DNA from: Actinoallomurus oryzae
Lineage (GTDB): Bacteria; Actinomycetota; Actinomycetes; Streptosporangiales; Streptosporangiaceae
Length of the DNA stretch: 64,000 nucleotides
Direction of reading: 5' to 3'
Assembly: GCF_039541955.1 (NCBI RefSeq)
Contig: NZ_BAABHF010000034.1
Location: 1 to 64,000 of the forward strand
Both the position numbers and the translations under genes were made by a program. Position 1 is the stretch's first letter. Every line of letters starts with the position of its first letter. The notes beneath the pieces were generated by a model, which did not search any database, was not told where the DNA came from, and saw only the letters and a list, made by a program, of their open reading frames with translations. Positions 52,057 through 60,515 of the stretch are shown in pieces.

Positions 52057-52941
52057 ATGACGTACGACCTGACCGATCTTCAGCTGTTCCTGCAGGTGGT
52101 CGACCAGGGCAGCATCACCCGGGGGGCGGATCGGTCACACCTGTCGCTGGCCTCGGCCAGTGCGAGGATCAAGGCGATGGAGAAGGCTCTGGGGGCACCG
52201 CTGTTGATCCGGCACCGCCGTGGCGTTGTGCCATCACCGGCAGGGTGGCTGCTGGTGGCCCATGCCCGTGAAGTCGTTGGGCAGATCGCTCGGATGCGTT
52301 CAGAGTTGGCCCGGTATTCCGACGGCTTGCGGTCCACTTTGGTGATCTCGGCGAACACGTCGGCGACCGAAACGCTCGTGCCGTCGGTGATGGTCGACTT
52401 CATGGCCGACAACCCCGACGTCGACCTGGAGCTGGAGGAACGGCCAAGCCATGAGATCGTCGCCGCCGTCACCGACGGCCGGGTGGAACTGGGGATCATC
52501 GCCGACACCGTGGACTCGGGCCGGCTGGAACACGCGGTCCTGCGTCCCGACCCGCTGGTCGTCATCGTGCGGCCAGGCCATGCTCTGGCCGGGCGTGCTG
52601 ATGTCGCGTTCAGCGAGTGCCTCGGCCACCCATTCGTCGGCTTCACCGAGGGGAACCCGTTGCAGGAGCATCTGAGCGGGCAGACCCAGCCGCTCGGGCT
52701 CCGGCCTCGCTACCGAGCGCATCTGCCGACCACGGAGGCGATCTGCAGTGCGGTGGCGGCTGGGGTCGGCATCGCCGTGGTTCCCGCGGTTGCGGCCGCC
52801 CGTTGGCAGCGTGCCTACGACCTGCGGGCCGTGGACCTGACGAATTCCTGGGCGAAGCGCAATCTGCTGCTGTGCAGCCTAGGCTGGTCCGGGCTCTCCG
52901 AAGCCGCGGCAGCGCTCGCCGCACACCTCAGAACGTCGTGA
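52057..52941 (+). CDS. LysR-family transcriptional regulator
   Basis: The 294-residue protein has an N-terminal HTH (about 1-60, DLTDLQLFLQVVDQGSITRGADRSHLSLASASARIKAMEKALGAPLL) and a periplasmic-binding-like effector domain (90-290). The ATG at 52057 gives the standard LTTR N-terminus. It converges on the LysE gene (62-bp gap), a common LysR-exporter neighbourhood, though regulators of this type usually diverge from their targets. No strong T-N11-A site seen upstream. Effector unknown. Confidence 0.9.
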   Translation: MTYDLTDLQLFLQVVDQGSITRGADRSHLSLASASARIKAMEKALGAPLLIRHRRGVVPSPAGWLLVAHAREVVGQIARMRSELARYSDGLRSTLVISANTSATETLVPSVMVDFMADNPDVDLELEERPSHEIVAAVTDGRVELGIIADTVDSGRLEHAVLRPDPLVVIVRPGHALAGRADVAFSECLGHPFVGFTEGNPLQEHLSGQTQPLGLRPRYRAHLPTTEAICSAVAAGVGIAVVPAVAAARWQRAYDLRAVDLTNSWAKRNLLLCSLGWSGLSEAAAALAAHLRTS

Positions 52942-53003
52942 TCGCGTTCACGCGACTCAACGGATATTTGATCGCCGCCGCCCGCTCCAGGTAGTGGCCG
53001 GGT

Positions 53004-53672
53004 TCAGACTCGAGCTCGGCTGGGCACCTCACGGGCGAGGAGGAGAGCGACCGTGCCGAGGAGTGTGCCGGTGATGCGGCGCTGCAGGCCGGCCCAGCTC
53101 GGTCGCTCCGCGAGGAAGTGAGCGATGCTTCCGGCGGCGATGACGATCAAGGCGTTGACCGTGAGGCTCACCGCGATCTGGATCGACCCGAGCGTCAGGC
53201 CCTGAGCGGTCGGGTGGCCGCGGTGCGGATCGATGAACTGCGGGATCAAGGTCAGGTACATGATCGCGGCCTTCGGGTTGAGCAGGTTCGTCACGAGCCC
53301 CATCCGGAACAGCCGGACCGGACCGTCGCGGGGGATATCGCGGACCTCGAACACTCCTCGACCACCGGGCCGTAGCGCCTGCCAGGCGAGGTGAGCCAGA
53401 TACAGCACCCCGGCAGCCTTGAAGCCGATGAACAGCCAGGGCACGGCGACGAACACGACGGCCAGGCCGAGATTGGCCATCAACATGTAGACGACGAAGC
53501 CGACCCCGGTGCCGGTCAGGGAGACCAGACCGGCACCGCGGCCATGGCTGATGCTGCGCGAGACGAGATAGATCATGTTCGGCCCGGGCGTGAGGACCAT
53601 CACCAGCGCGGTGAGCGACATCCCCAGCACAGACGCAGAGGACACGGGTGACGACAACGAGGTGAGAGGCAT
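53004..53672 (-). CDS. LysE/RhtB-family exporter
   Basis: The 222-residue protein has six transmembrane helices. The N-terminal LTALVMVLTPGPNMIYLVSRSISHG motif with the PGPN turn and the central LVTNLLNPKAAIMYLTLIPQFI motif are diagnostic of LysE/RhtB amino-acid exporters. A start at 53681 is possible. It is divergent from the CGNR regulator with only 26 bp between, so both promoters overlap and the CGNR protein is a candidate regulator. Confidence 0.9.
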   Translation of the reverse strand: MPLTSLSSPVSSASVLGMSLTALVMVLTPGPNMIYLVSRSISHGRGAGLVSLTGTGVGFVVYMLMANLGLAVVFVAVPWLFIGFKAAGVLYLAHLAWQALRPGGRGVFEVRDIPRDGPVRLFRMGLVTNLLNPKAAIMYLTLIPQFIDPHRGHPTAQGLTLGSIQIAVSLTVNALIVIAAGSIAHFLAERPSWAGLQRRITGTLLGTVALLLAREVPSRARV

Positions 53673-53698
53673 GCCGCACACTTTGGTGTAATGGCCTT

Positions 53699-54229
53699 GT
53701 GCATCTCAACCCTTACGGCGAGTACGCCGTCCTCCTCGCCCGGTCGTTGGCGGACGACTGGCCCGATACCCGGGCCGGGATCGTCCAACGGACCCGCGAG
53801 TTCGGGATGACGATGATCTTCCCCGAGCGACCCGGGGACCACGCCCGGTGCCGGGCCGTGCTCGACGAGTGGCTGCGGGTCGTCGACGCCGACGACCCGA
53901 ACGAACGAGCAGCCATCCTGAACCAGCAGATGGCCTCCGCGAGCGCCTACCCACAGCTGACCGACCACAACGGCGAAGGCTGGCACCTTCACTACCGAGA
54001 CGTCGACGACCTGCCGGGCGTACTGCACGCCGTGTTCAGCGTCGGTACGGCCTTGCACCTGACCACACGAGGCATGAACCGCCTGGGCAGATGCGCCGCC
54101 ACCCCCTGCGAGAACGTCGTCGTCGACGTCTCACGCAACGGCACTCAGCGCTACTGCTCACCGCGCTGCGGGAGCCGCGACGCGGTCCGTCGCCACCGCG
54201 GACGCCGGCGTCACCCGCAAGCCCTTTAG
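53699..54229 (+). CDS. ABATE/CGNR zinc-finger transcriptional regulator
   Basis: The 176-residue protein has an N-terminal helical ABATE-like region (1-110) and a C-terminal zinc finger (about 130-165, GRCAATPCENVVVDVSRNGTQRYCSPRCGSRDAVRRHR) with the CX4-5C...CX3C pattern of zf-CGNR proteins, here CGSR in place of CGNR. GTG start only 26 bp from the divergent LysE start, so a leaderless transcript is likely. Probably controls that exporter. Confidence 0.85.
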   Translation: MHLNPYGEYAVLLARSLADDWPDTRAGIVQRTREFGMTMIFPERPGDHARCRAVLDEWLRVVDADDPNERAAILNQQMASASAYPQLTDHNGEGWHLHYRDVDDLPGVLHAVFSVGTALHLTTRGMNRLGRCAATPCENVVVDVSRNGTQRYCSPRCGSRDAVRRHRGRRRHPQAL

Positions 54230-54276
54230 CTGAAACGGGCGCCACCGCTCAACGGCCGGTGAGGAAAGGGGCCTTC

Positions 54277-55095
54277 ATGGATCTGGATGAGGCGAGCCCA
54301 GGGCGCTGGCGCGGCCGGGACCTGGGTACCCGGACGGTCCGCTATGACGACCGTGATGCGATCCTCTACGCGCTCGCCGTCGGCGCGGCCGCGACCGATC
54401 TCGACCTGGTGTTCGAGGACCGGCTGCGGGTGCTGCCGACCTTCGCTCTCACCCGGGCGCAGTGGGCGCCCGATGCCCTCGGCTCGGCGGGGGCCTTCGA
54501 TGTCAAGACCGCCGTCCACGGGGCGCAGCGGCTGCGCGTCCGAAGACCGCTGCCGAGCTCGGGCGAGCTGGAACTGATCGCTCGCGTCGCCGAGGTCTGG
54601 GACAAGGGCGCCGCCGCGATCTTCGAGGTCGTCGTGGAGTGCGAGTACTTCGAGGCCACCTGGTCACTGTTCGCTCCCGGCCGCGGGGGCTTCCACGGCG
54701 ACCGCGGACCGTCCGGTCGGAAACGGCCCGACGGCCCGCCCGACCACGAGTTCAGCGTTGACACCTCGCCCCGCCAGGCAGCGCTGTACCGGCTGCTCGG
54801 CGACCGCCACCCCATGCACATCGACCCGGAGGCCGCCAGAACCGCCGGGATGCCCCGGCCGTTCATGCACGGGTTGTGCACGCTGGCCGCGGTCACACTG
54901 CCGCTGTCCGGCGAGATCGGCGCGCACCCGGCCGATCTGGTGGCGCTGGACGGGAGGTTCGCCGCCCCGGTGTTCCCCGGTGACCGGCTCCAGGTGATCG
55001 GCTGGGACGACGGGGACGCGGTGCTGTTCGAAGCCGCGGTCGGCGGGACGACGGTGATCTCGGGCGGCCGGGCTCAGTTTCGCGTCACGACATAG
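54277..55095 (+). CDS. MaoC-type (R)-specific 2-enoyl-CoA hydratase
   Basis: The 272-residue double-hotdog protein has the hydratase-2 motif in the C-terminal half: LLGDRHPMHIDPEAARTAGMPRPFMHGLCTL, with the catalytic Asp-His pair (GDRHPMH). The N-terminal half is the non-catalytic hotdog. This resembles two-hotdog MaoC enzymes such as mycobacterial ChsH3 or 17-beta-HSD4 hydratase domains, which act on steroid side-chain CoA esters. GAGGAAAGGGG precedes the ATG. Its stop overlaps the convergent SDR gene by 22 bp. Membership of the steroid cluster is by location. Confidence 0.85.
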   Translation: MDLDEASPGRWRGRDLGTRTVRYDDRDAILYALAVGAAATDLDLVFEDRLRVLPTFALTRAQWAPDALGSAGAFDVKTAVHGAQRLRVRRPLPSSGELELIARVAEVWDKGAAAIFEVVVECEYFEATWSLFAPGRGGFHGDRGPSGRKRPDGPPDHEFSVDTSPRQAALYRLLGDRHPMHIDPEAARTAGMPRPFMHGLCTLAAVTLPLSGEIGAHPADLVALDGRFAAPVFPGDRLQVIGWDDGDAVLFEAAVGGTTVISGGRAQFRVTT

Positions 55096-55811
55096 CGTGC
55101 CGGGACCTCGCCGCCTCCATGGACGGCGAGGTCCGCGCCGGTCACGTACGACGCCAGATCACCGGCCAGGTAGAGGCAGGCGTTCGCGACGTCCTGCGGG
55201 TCGGCCGGCCGGCCCATCGGGATCACGCCGCCGAGACCCTCGTAACCGGTCGCCCCGGTCCGGACCGGTCCAGCGGTGATGTGGTTGACGCGCACCTTGG
55301 GCGCCCACTCCAGTGCCAGGGCACGAGTGAGAGCTAGCAGACCCGCCTTGGCGGCGGTGTAGGCGGCGGTGCCCGGCTGGGGGTCGGTGCCCGAGACGCT
55401 GCCGATGTTGATGATCGTCCCGCCGGTCCGCTGGCCCTGCATGACCATGTTGGCGGGCTGTGCCACGTAGAACGGGGCGAGCAGGTTCAGCTGGACGACG
55501 CGCTCGACGAAGCGAGGGGACACCGTCGCCGCATCCGCGTCCGGTGAGCCGCCCGCGTTGTTCACCAGCACATCCAGCCGGCCCATGAGCGAGGCCGCCC
55601 GCTCCACCAGCGTCGCCGCCTCCTCCGCCGAGCGCACGTCGGCGGCCACGAACCGGGCCGTACGGTCGCCTGCGGACGGCGGCGACGCGGGCTCGCCGCG
55701 CCCGCACACCACCACCTGCGCGCCCGCGTCCAGGAACGACCGCGCGATCGCGGCGCCGATGCCCCGCGTGCCCCCGGTCACCAGGGCCGCGCGGCCGCCG
55801 AAGTCCGGCAT
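55074..55811 (-). CDS. Short-chain dehydrogenase/reductase, steroid cluster
   Basis: The 245-residue classical SDR has cofactor motif LVTGGTRGIGAAIA, NNAG, catalytic Ser in INIGSVSG, Tyr-x-x-x-Lys in YTAAKAGLLAL. Basic residues after the first strand suggest NADP or mixed use. Its ATG overlaps the stop of an acyl-CoA dehydrogenase as TGATG, so the two and the first dehydrogenase form one three-gene operon. Likely a 3-hydroxyacyl-CoA or hydroxysteroid oxidation step. It could correspond to mycobacterial Rv3549c-type SDRs, but the substrate is inferred. Confidence 0.85.
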   Translation of the reverse strand: MPDFGGRAALVTGGTRGIGAAIARSFLDAGAQVVVCGRGEPASPPSAGDRTARFVAADVRSAEEAATLVERAASLMGRLDVLVNNAGGSPDADAATVSPRFVERVVQLNLLAPFYVAQPANMVMQGQRTGGTIINIGSVSGTDPQPGTAAYTAAKAGLLALTRALALEWAPKVRVNHITAGPVRTGATGYEGLGGVIPMGRPADPQDVANACLYLAGDLASYVTGADLAVHGGGEVPARYVVTRN

Positions 55812-56764
55812 CAGAGCGCCTCGGCGACCCGCGCCCGGTGAGCGGCGGGGGAACCCCAGGCCGAGTACAGCGCCCGCGCCTTGCGGATCCACAGCGACGG
55901 GTCGTACTCGTCGGTGTAGCCGATCGCACCGTGCACCTGCAGAGCGGCGCGGGCGGCGGCGTACGAGGCGGCCGACGCCGCGACCTTGGCGGCGGACACG
56001 TCACGGGCGAACTCCGGGGTCCGGTACGCGAGCGCCGCGCCGAACAGGAGCGGCCGGGCGAACTCCAGCTCGACCAGGACGTCCGCGAGCCGGTGCTTCA
56101 CCGCCTGGAACTCGCCGATCGGGCGCCCGAACTGCCGTCGGGCTTTGGCGTATTCCACGGTGACGTCCAGCAGCGCGCGGCCCAGCCCGAGCTGCTGCGC
56201 CGCGCACAGCAGCGCGCCGAAGTCGTGCCCCGCCGTACCTGAGGCCAGCGGGTCTCCGGGAGCGACCGGGAACAGGCGGCGTGCCGGGTCCAGCGAGGCC
56301 ATGGGCGTACCGTCCGCCGCCGCCTCTCGCACCACTCCGTCCTCGGCGCTCAGCACAAGGTCGGCGACGTCCGCGTCCAGGGCGTACGGGACCACGGGCG
56401 GCAGGGTGAGCGAGACGAGCGTCTTCCCGGCGGCGATCCGCGGCAGCCGGTCCGCGGTGTCGCCGAGGCGCCCGAGCAGCTCGGCGGCGGCGAGCGTCTC
56501 CACGTACGGCCCGGGAACCGCGTGCCGTCCGAGCTGCTCGGCCGCGAGGACGAGCTCGACCGGCAACGGCCCGGCCCCGCCGGAGGACTCCGGAACGGCC
56601 AGCGCGAACACCCCGGCCTCGGCGAGCGCGGCCCACAGCGCCCGGCCGGGTCCGGTGTCCCCGGCCGACCAGGCGCGGATCGCCTTCGCGGCGCCGGCCT
56701 CGGCCAGCAGCGCGTGCAGGGTCTCGGCGAACAGCCGCTGCTCGGCGTTCAGGACGAACCTCAC
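55811..56764 (-). CDS. Acyl-CoA dehydrogenase, small (beta-type) subunit
   Basis: The 317-residue protein is shorter than a normal acyl-CoA dehydrogenase (about 380) and resembles FadE33-like partner subunits. It keeps the C-terminal helical bundle (VTVEYAKARRQFGRPIGEFQAVKHRLADV, LQVHGAIGYTDEYDPSLWIRKARAL). Its GTG start overlaps the stop of the preceding dehydrogenase gene (GTGA), so a heteromeric alpha2beta2 complex is expected, as for steroid-acting actinobacterial enzymes. Catalytic residues must be judged with both subunits. Confidence 0.85.
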   Translation of the reverse strand: MRFVLNAEQRLFAETLHALLAEAGAAKAIRAWSAGDTGPGRALWAALAEAGVFALAVPESSGGAGPLPVELVLAAEQLGRHAVPGPYVETLAAAELLGRLGDTADRLPRIAAGKTLVSLTLPPVVPYALDADVADLVLSAEDGVVREAAADGTPMASLDPARRLFPVAPGDPLASGTAGHDFGALLCAAQQLGLGRALLDVTVEYAKARRQFGRPIGEFQAVKHRLADVLVELEFARPLLFGAALAYRTPEFARDVSAAKVAASAASYAAARAALQVHGAIGYTDEYDPSLWIRKARALYSAWGSPAAHRARVAEAL

Positions 56765-57891
56765 CGTGCCCCCCTCGGCAGGCCGAGCAGCCGCTCGGCG
56801 ATCACGTTGCGCTGGATCTCGTTGGTGCCCGCGTAGATCGTCCCGGCCAGGGAGAAGACGTAGCCCTCCAGCCACGGTGACGTCAGCTCGCCGTCCGGGC
56901 CGAGCAGGTCGAGGGCCGTCTCGTGCAGCGCGACGTCCAGCTCCGACCAGAACACCTTGGTCAGGCTGGCCTCCATGCCGACGTCCTCGGTGCGGGAGAT
57001 CGTCTCGAAGGCCTTGAGCCGGTACGCCTGGGTCCGGATCCAGGCGTCCGCCACCCGGTCGCGCAGGGCCGTGTCCGACGGGTCGGCCCGCTCCCGCCAC
57101 AGCTCCGTCAGCCGGCCGACCGCCGCCATGAACCGTCCCGGCGGGCGCAGGGTCAGCCCGCGCTCGTTGCCCGCGGTGCTCATCGCGGCCGTCCAGCCCT
57201 CGCCCGCCGTCCCGATGACGTCGTGGTCCGGAACGAACACGTCGTCGAAGAACAGCTCGGCGAACGCCGGCTTGCCGTCGAGTCGCCCGATCGGGCGCAC
57301 GGTCAGGCCGTCGGCGTCCAGGGGGAACATCACGTACGTCAGGCCCCGGTGCCGGCCGGCGTCGGGGTCGGACCGGAACAGGCCGAACGCCCGATCGGCG
57401 AACGGAGCCCGCGAGCTCCAGGTCTTCTGCCCGTTCAGCAGCCAGCCGCCGTCGGTGCGGGTGGCGGTCGAGCGCAGCCCGGCCAGGTCGCTGCCCGCAC
57501 CCGGCTCCGACCATGCCTGCGCCCAGATCACCTCTCCGGCCGCGATCGGCGGCAGGATCCGGGCGAGCTGCTCCTCGGTGCCGTGCCGGAACAGGGTCGT
57601 CGCCAGCAGGTCGGTGCCGTTCTGGTTGACCCGCCCCGGCCCGCCGGCCGCGTAGTACTCCTCCTCGAAGACCAGCCACTGCAGGGGGGACACGCCGCGC
57701 CCGCCGTACTTCCGCGGCCACGCGACCGCCACGAGCCGGTCCGCGCCCAGCGTGCGTTCCCACCGCCGGTGCGCCGCGAACCCGTCGGCGGTCTCCAGCG
57801 ACGGCAGCGGCTCGGCCGGCACGTGTGTGCGCAGCCAGGCGCGTATCTCGGTGCGGAACTCCTCCTCGGCCGGGCCGAAATCCAGGTCCAT
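56761..57891 (-). CDS. Acyl-CoA dehydrogenase, FadE30/31-like
   Basis: The 376-residue acyl-CoA dehydrogenase has signatures AQAWSEPGAGSDLAGL and GTIYAGTNEIQRNVIAERLLGL. The Glu used by medium-chain enzymes in the YEGT position is Ala here, common in this branch. First gene of a leftward operon with a small partner dehydrogenase and an SDR, and divergent from the SDR-kstR2-fadA6 operon across a KstR2-like palindrome. By location and family it should dehydrogenate a CoA thioester of the C/D-ring intermediate. Which paralogue (fadE30 or fadE31) cannot be decided without alignment. Confidence 0.88.
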   Translation of the reverse strand: MDLDFGPAEEEFRTEIRAWLRTHVPAEPLPSLETADGFAAHRRWERTLGADRLVAVAWPRKYGGRGVSPLQWLVFEEEYYAAGGPGRVNQNGTDLLATTLFRHGTEEQLARILPPIAAGEVIWAQAWSEPGAGSDLAGLRSTATRTDGGWLLNGQKTWSSRAPFADRAFGLFRSDPDAGRHRGLTYVMFPLDADGLTVRPIGRLDGKPAFAELFFDDVFVPDHDVIGTAGEGWTAAMSTAGNERGLTLRPPGRFMAAVGRLTELWRERADPSDTALRDRVADAWIRTQAYRLKAFETISRTEDVGMEASLTKVFWSELDVALHETALDLLGPDGELTSPWLEGYVFSLAGTIYAGTNEIQRNVIAERLLGLPRGAR

Positions 57892-57905
57892 GGGTCCTTC
57901 TTTCT

Positions 57906-57919
57906 AACAACTGTTTGGT
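57906..57919. promoter_or_regulatory. KstR2-type operator, site 1
   Basis: ACCAAACAGTTGTT (minus strand) fits the palindrome AnCAAn4TTGnT. It lies in the 40-bp divergent region between the acyl-CoA dehydrogenase operon and the SDR-kstR2-fadA6 operon and abuts a TAGAGT -10-like box (57919-57924). Confidence 0.7.
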
Positions 57920-57924
57920 AGAGT
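57919..57924 (+). promoter_or_regulatory. Putative -10 box of the SDR-kstR2-fadA6 operon
   Basis: TAGAGT fits TAnnnT and ends 7 bp before the GTG start, the geometry of a leaderless message. It touches the KstR2-like palindrome, so repressor binding would block it. Confidence 0.4.
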
Positions 57925-57931
57925 AACCGAC

Positions 57932-58726
57932 GTGACCGGACAGCAGAAGGGGCCGCCGGCCTACGTATCGGCCCACGGGCTGCTGCGGGATCGCGTCGTG
58001 GTCATCACCGCCGCGGCCGGGGCGGGCATCGGCGGCGCCACCGCGCGCCGCTGCCTGGAGGAAGGCGCGCGGGTCCTCCTCAGCGACGCGCACGAGCGGC
58101 GCCTGGCCGCGTCACGGGAGGCGCTGGCCGGAGAGTTCGGCGCGGATCAGGTCGCGGCCCTGCCCTGCGACGTGACCTCCGACGAGCAGGTACGCGCCCT
58201 GTACGCCGCCGCGCTGGAGTGGTTCGGCCGCGTCGACGTAGCGGTGAACAACGCGGGCCTGGGCGGCACGGCCGAGCTCGTGGACATGACCGACGAGCAA
58301 TGGGACCGCGTCGTGGACGTCACGCTGGGCGGCACGATGCGCTGCACCCGCGCCGCCCTGCGGGCGATGCGCGGGCGCGGCGGCGGCGCGATCGTCAACA
58401 ACGCCTCCGTGATCGGCTGGCGGGCCCAGCGCGGCCAGTCCCACTACGCCGCCGCGAAGGCGGGCGTGATGGCCCTGACCAGGTGCGCGGCGCTGGAGGC
58501 GGCCGAGCAGGGGATACGCGTCAACGCGGTGTCGCCGTCGCTGGCGATGCATCCGCACCTGGCGAAGGTGACCTCGCCGGAGCTGCTGGAGGAGCTGACC
58601 GCCCGTGAGGCGTTCGGCCGGTCGGCCGAACCCTGGGAGGTGGCCAACGTCATAGTGTTCCTGGCGAGCGGCTACTCCTCGTACCTGACCGGGGAGGTCG
58701 TCTCCGTGTCCAGCCAGCATCCGTAG
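57932..58726 (+). CDS. Short-chain dehydrogenase, IpdF/Rv3559c-like
   Basis: The 264-residue SDR has VVITAAAGAGIGGATARRC (a Gly-Ala variant of the cofactor motif), NNAGLGG, Ser in NASVIGW and YAAAKAGVMAL. The AAAGAGIG start and the place beside kstR2 and fadA6 match the mycobacterial Rv3559c (IpdF) position, a reductase/dehydrogenase of HIP-CoA ring C/D intermediates. GTG start, probably leaderless. First gene of the SDR-kstR2-fadA6 operon; 16 bp separate it from kstR2. Confidence 0.87.
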   Translation: MTGQQKGPPAYVSAHGLLRDRVVVITAAAGAGIGGATARRCLEEGARVLLSDAHERRLAASREALAGEFGADQVAALPCDVTSDEQVRALYAAALEWFGRVDVAVNNAGLGGTAELVDMTDEQWDRVVDVTLGGTMRCTRAALRAMRGRGGGAIVNNASVIGWRAQRGQSHYAAAKAGVMALTRCAALEAAEQGIRVNAVSPSLAMHPHLAKVTSPELLEELTAREAFGRSAEPWEVANVIVFLASGYSSYLTGEVVSVSSQHP

Positions 58727-58742
58727 GAGGAGAACCTTCCCG

Positions 58743-59366
58743 ATGAGCCCACGACGCCGTGACGCCGAAGGGACGACCAGCGCCCGCGCGGAACGGCGCG
58801 CCGAACTGCTCGCCGCGGCGGCCCAGGTCTTCGCCGAGCGCGGGTACACCGCCACCACCGTCCGTGAGGTGGCCGACGCCGCCGGCATCCTCGGCGGCAG
58901 CCTCTACTACCACTTCGACTCCAAGGAGTCGATGGTGGAGGAGATCCTCTCGACCTTCCTGGACGACATGTGGGCCGGCTTCGACCGCATCCTGGCGGCC
59001 GGCCTGGGCGCCCGGGAGACCCTGGAGGCACTGGTCGCCGAGTCGTTCCGGTGCATCGACGTCTACCGGCCCGCCGTCGTCATCTACCAGAAGGAATCGC
59101 GCTACCTGGCGGCCACCTGGGAGCGCTTCGGCTACCTCGCCGAGTCCTGGCGGCGGCACCAGGAGATGTGGCTCGGTCTGATCGAACGCGGCATCGCCGA
59201 GGGCGAGTTCCGGGCCGACCTGGACCCGGCCCTGATCTACCGCTTCATCCGCGACGCCGTCTGGGTCGCGGCGAGTTGGTACCAGCCGGGGGAGAAGCTG
59301 CCGGCCGAGGAGGTCGGCACCCAGTACCTCTCCATCGTCCTGGAGGGGATCCAGGCCACGACCTGA
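58743..59366 (+). CDS. kstR2: TetR-family repressor of steroid ring C/D catabolism
   Basis: The 207-residue protein has a TetR HTH (about 20-65, AAQVFAERGYTATTVREVADAAGILGGSLYYHFDSKESMVEEIL). The GILGGSLYYHFDSKESM segment is very close to that of mycobacterial KstR2. That protein represses the HIP (3aa-H-4a-propanoate-7a-methylhexahydro-1,5-indanedione) regulon and is released by HIP-CoA. The location between the SDR and fadA6 genes and two palindromes of the expected type at 57906 and 63882 support the assignment. GTAGGAGG precedes the ATG. Followed after 9 bp by fadA6. Confidence 0.92.
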   Translation: MSPRRRDAEGTTSARAERRAELLAAAAQVFAERGYTATTVREVADAAGILGGSLYYHFDSKESMVEEILSTFLDDMWAGFDRILAAGLGARETLEALVAESFRCIDVYRPAVVIYQKESRYLAATWERFGYLAESWRRHQEMWLGLIERGIAEGEFRADLDPALIYRFIRDAVWVAASWYQPGEKLPAEEVGTQYLSIVLEGIQATT

Positions 59367-59375
59367 GGAGAAGCC

Positions 59376-60515
59376 ATGGCCGAGGCGTACATCGTCGACG
59401 CGGTCCGTACCCCCGTTGGCCGGCGCGGCGGCGGCCTGTCCGGCGCGCACCCCGCCGACCTGGGCGCCCACGTGCTGCGCGCGCTGATGGAACGGACCGG
59501 CGCCGACCCGGCCGCCGTCGAGGACGTGGTGTTCGGTTGCGTGGACACGATCGGGCCGCAGGCCGGGGACATCGCCCGTACGTGCTGGCTGGCCGCCGGG
59601 ATGCCCGAAGAGGTGCCCGGCGTCACCGTCGACCGGCAGTGCGGATCGTCCCAGCAGGCGGTGCACTTCGCCGCCCAGGCCGTCCTGTCGGGCACCGCGG
59701 ACCTGGTGGTCGCGGGCGGCGTGCAGAACATGTCGCAGGTGCCCATCGGGGCGGCGAGCCGTACGGTCGCCGAGGGGCCGTTCCACGGCTCCGCGGGCTG
59801 GGTCGCCCGCTACGGCCGCCAGGAGGTCTCCCAGTTCGCCGGCGCCGAGATGATCGCCCGCGACTGGGACATCGGCCGGGAGGACATGGAGCGGTTCGCC
59901 TACGAGTCCCACCGGCGGGCGCTGCGGGCCGCCGACGAGGGCCTGTTCGACGCGGAGATCGTCCCCTACGAGGGCGTCACGGCCGACGAGGGACCGCGCC
60001 GCGACACCTCGCCGGCGAAGATGGCCGGGCTGAAGACCCTGGTCGACGGCGGACGGCTCACCGCCGCGGTGTCCTCACAGATCTCCGACGGCGCCGCCGC
60101 CCTGCTGATCGCCTCGCAGTGCGCCGTACGCGACCACGGGCTCACGCCGCGCGCCCGCGTCCACCACCTCTCCGCGCGGGGCGAGGACCCGATCCGGATG
60201 CTGTCGGCGCCCATCCCGGCCACCGCGTACGCGCTGAAGAAGGCGGGGATGACGATCGGCGACATCGACGCGGTGGAGATCAACGAGGCGTTCGCGAGCG
60301 TCGTGCTGGCCTGGCTGAAGGAGACCGGTGCCGACCCCGAGCGCACCAACCCGCTCGGCGGCGCAATCGCCCTCGGCCACCCGCTGGGCGCCACCGGCGC
60401 GCGCCTGATGACGACGCTCGTGCACCACCTGGAGCGCACCGGCGGGCGCTACGGCCTGCAGACGATGTGCGAGGGCGGCGGCCAGGCCAACGTGACCGTC
60501 ATCGAGCGCCTCTGA
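59376..60515 (+). CDS. fadA6: Acetyl-CoA acetyltransferase (thiolase), FadA6-like
   Basis: The 379-residue thiolase has nucleophile Cys89 in VDRQCGSSQQAVHFAAQAV, the His in ALGHPLGATGARL and the second Cys in MCEGGGQANV. In the mycobacterial HIP pathway FadA6 thiolyses the ring-opened beta-keto CoA ester from the IpdAB step. Third gene after the SDR and kstR2. Its last 17 bp overlap the convergent ipdC gene. Confidence 0.93.
   Translation: MAEAYIVDAVRTPVGRRGGGLSGAHPADLGAHVLRALMERTGADPAAVEDVVFGCVDTIGPQAGDIARTCWLAAGMPEEVPGVTVDRQCGSSQQAVHFAAQAVLSGTADLVVAGGVQNMSQVPIGAASRTVAEGPFHGSAGWVARYGRQEVSQFAGAEMIARDWDIGREDMERFAYESHRRALRAADEGLFDAEIVPYEGVTADEGPRRDTSPAKMAGLKTLVDGGRLTAAVSSQISDGAAALLIASQCAVRDHGLTPRARVHHLSARGEDPIRMLSAPIPATAYALKKAGMTIGDIDAVEINEAFASVVLAWLKETGADPERTNPLGGAIALGHPLGATGARLMTTLVHHLERTGGRYGLQTMCEGGGQANVTVIERL

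Noticed and set aside
57906..57919. KstR (not KstR2) operator
   Set aside because: KstR sites follow TnnAACnnGTTnnA. This site has CAA/TTG spaced as in KstR2, and the local regulator is KstR2-like.
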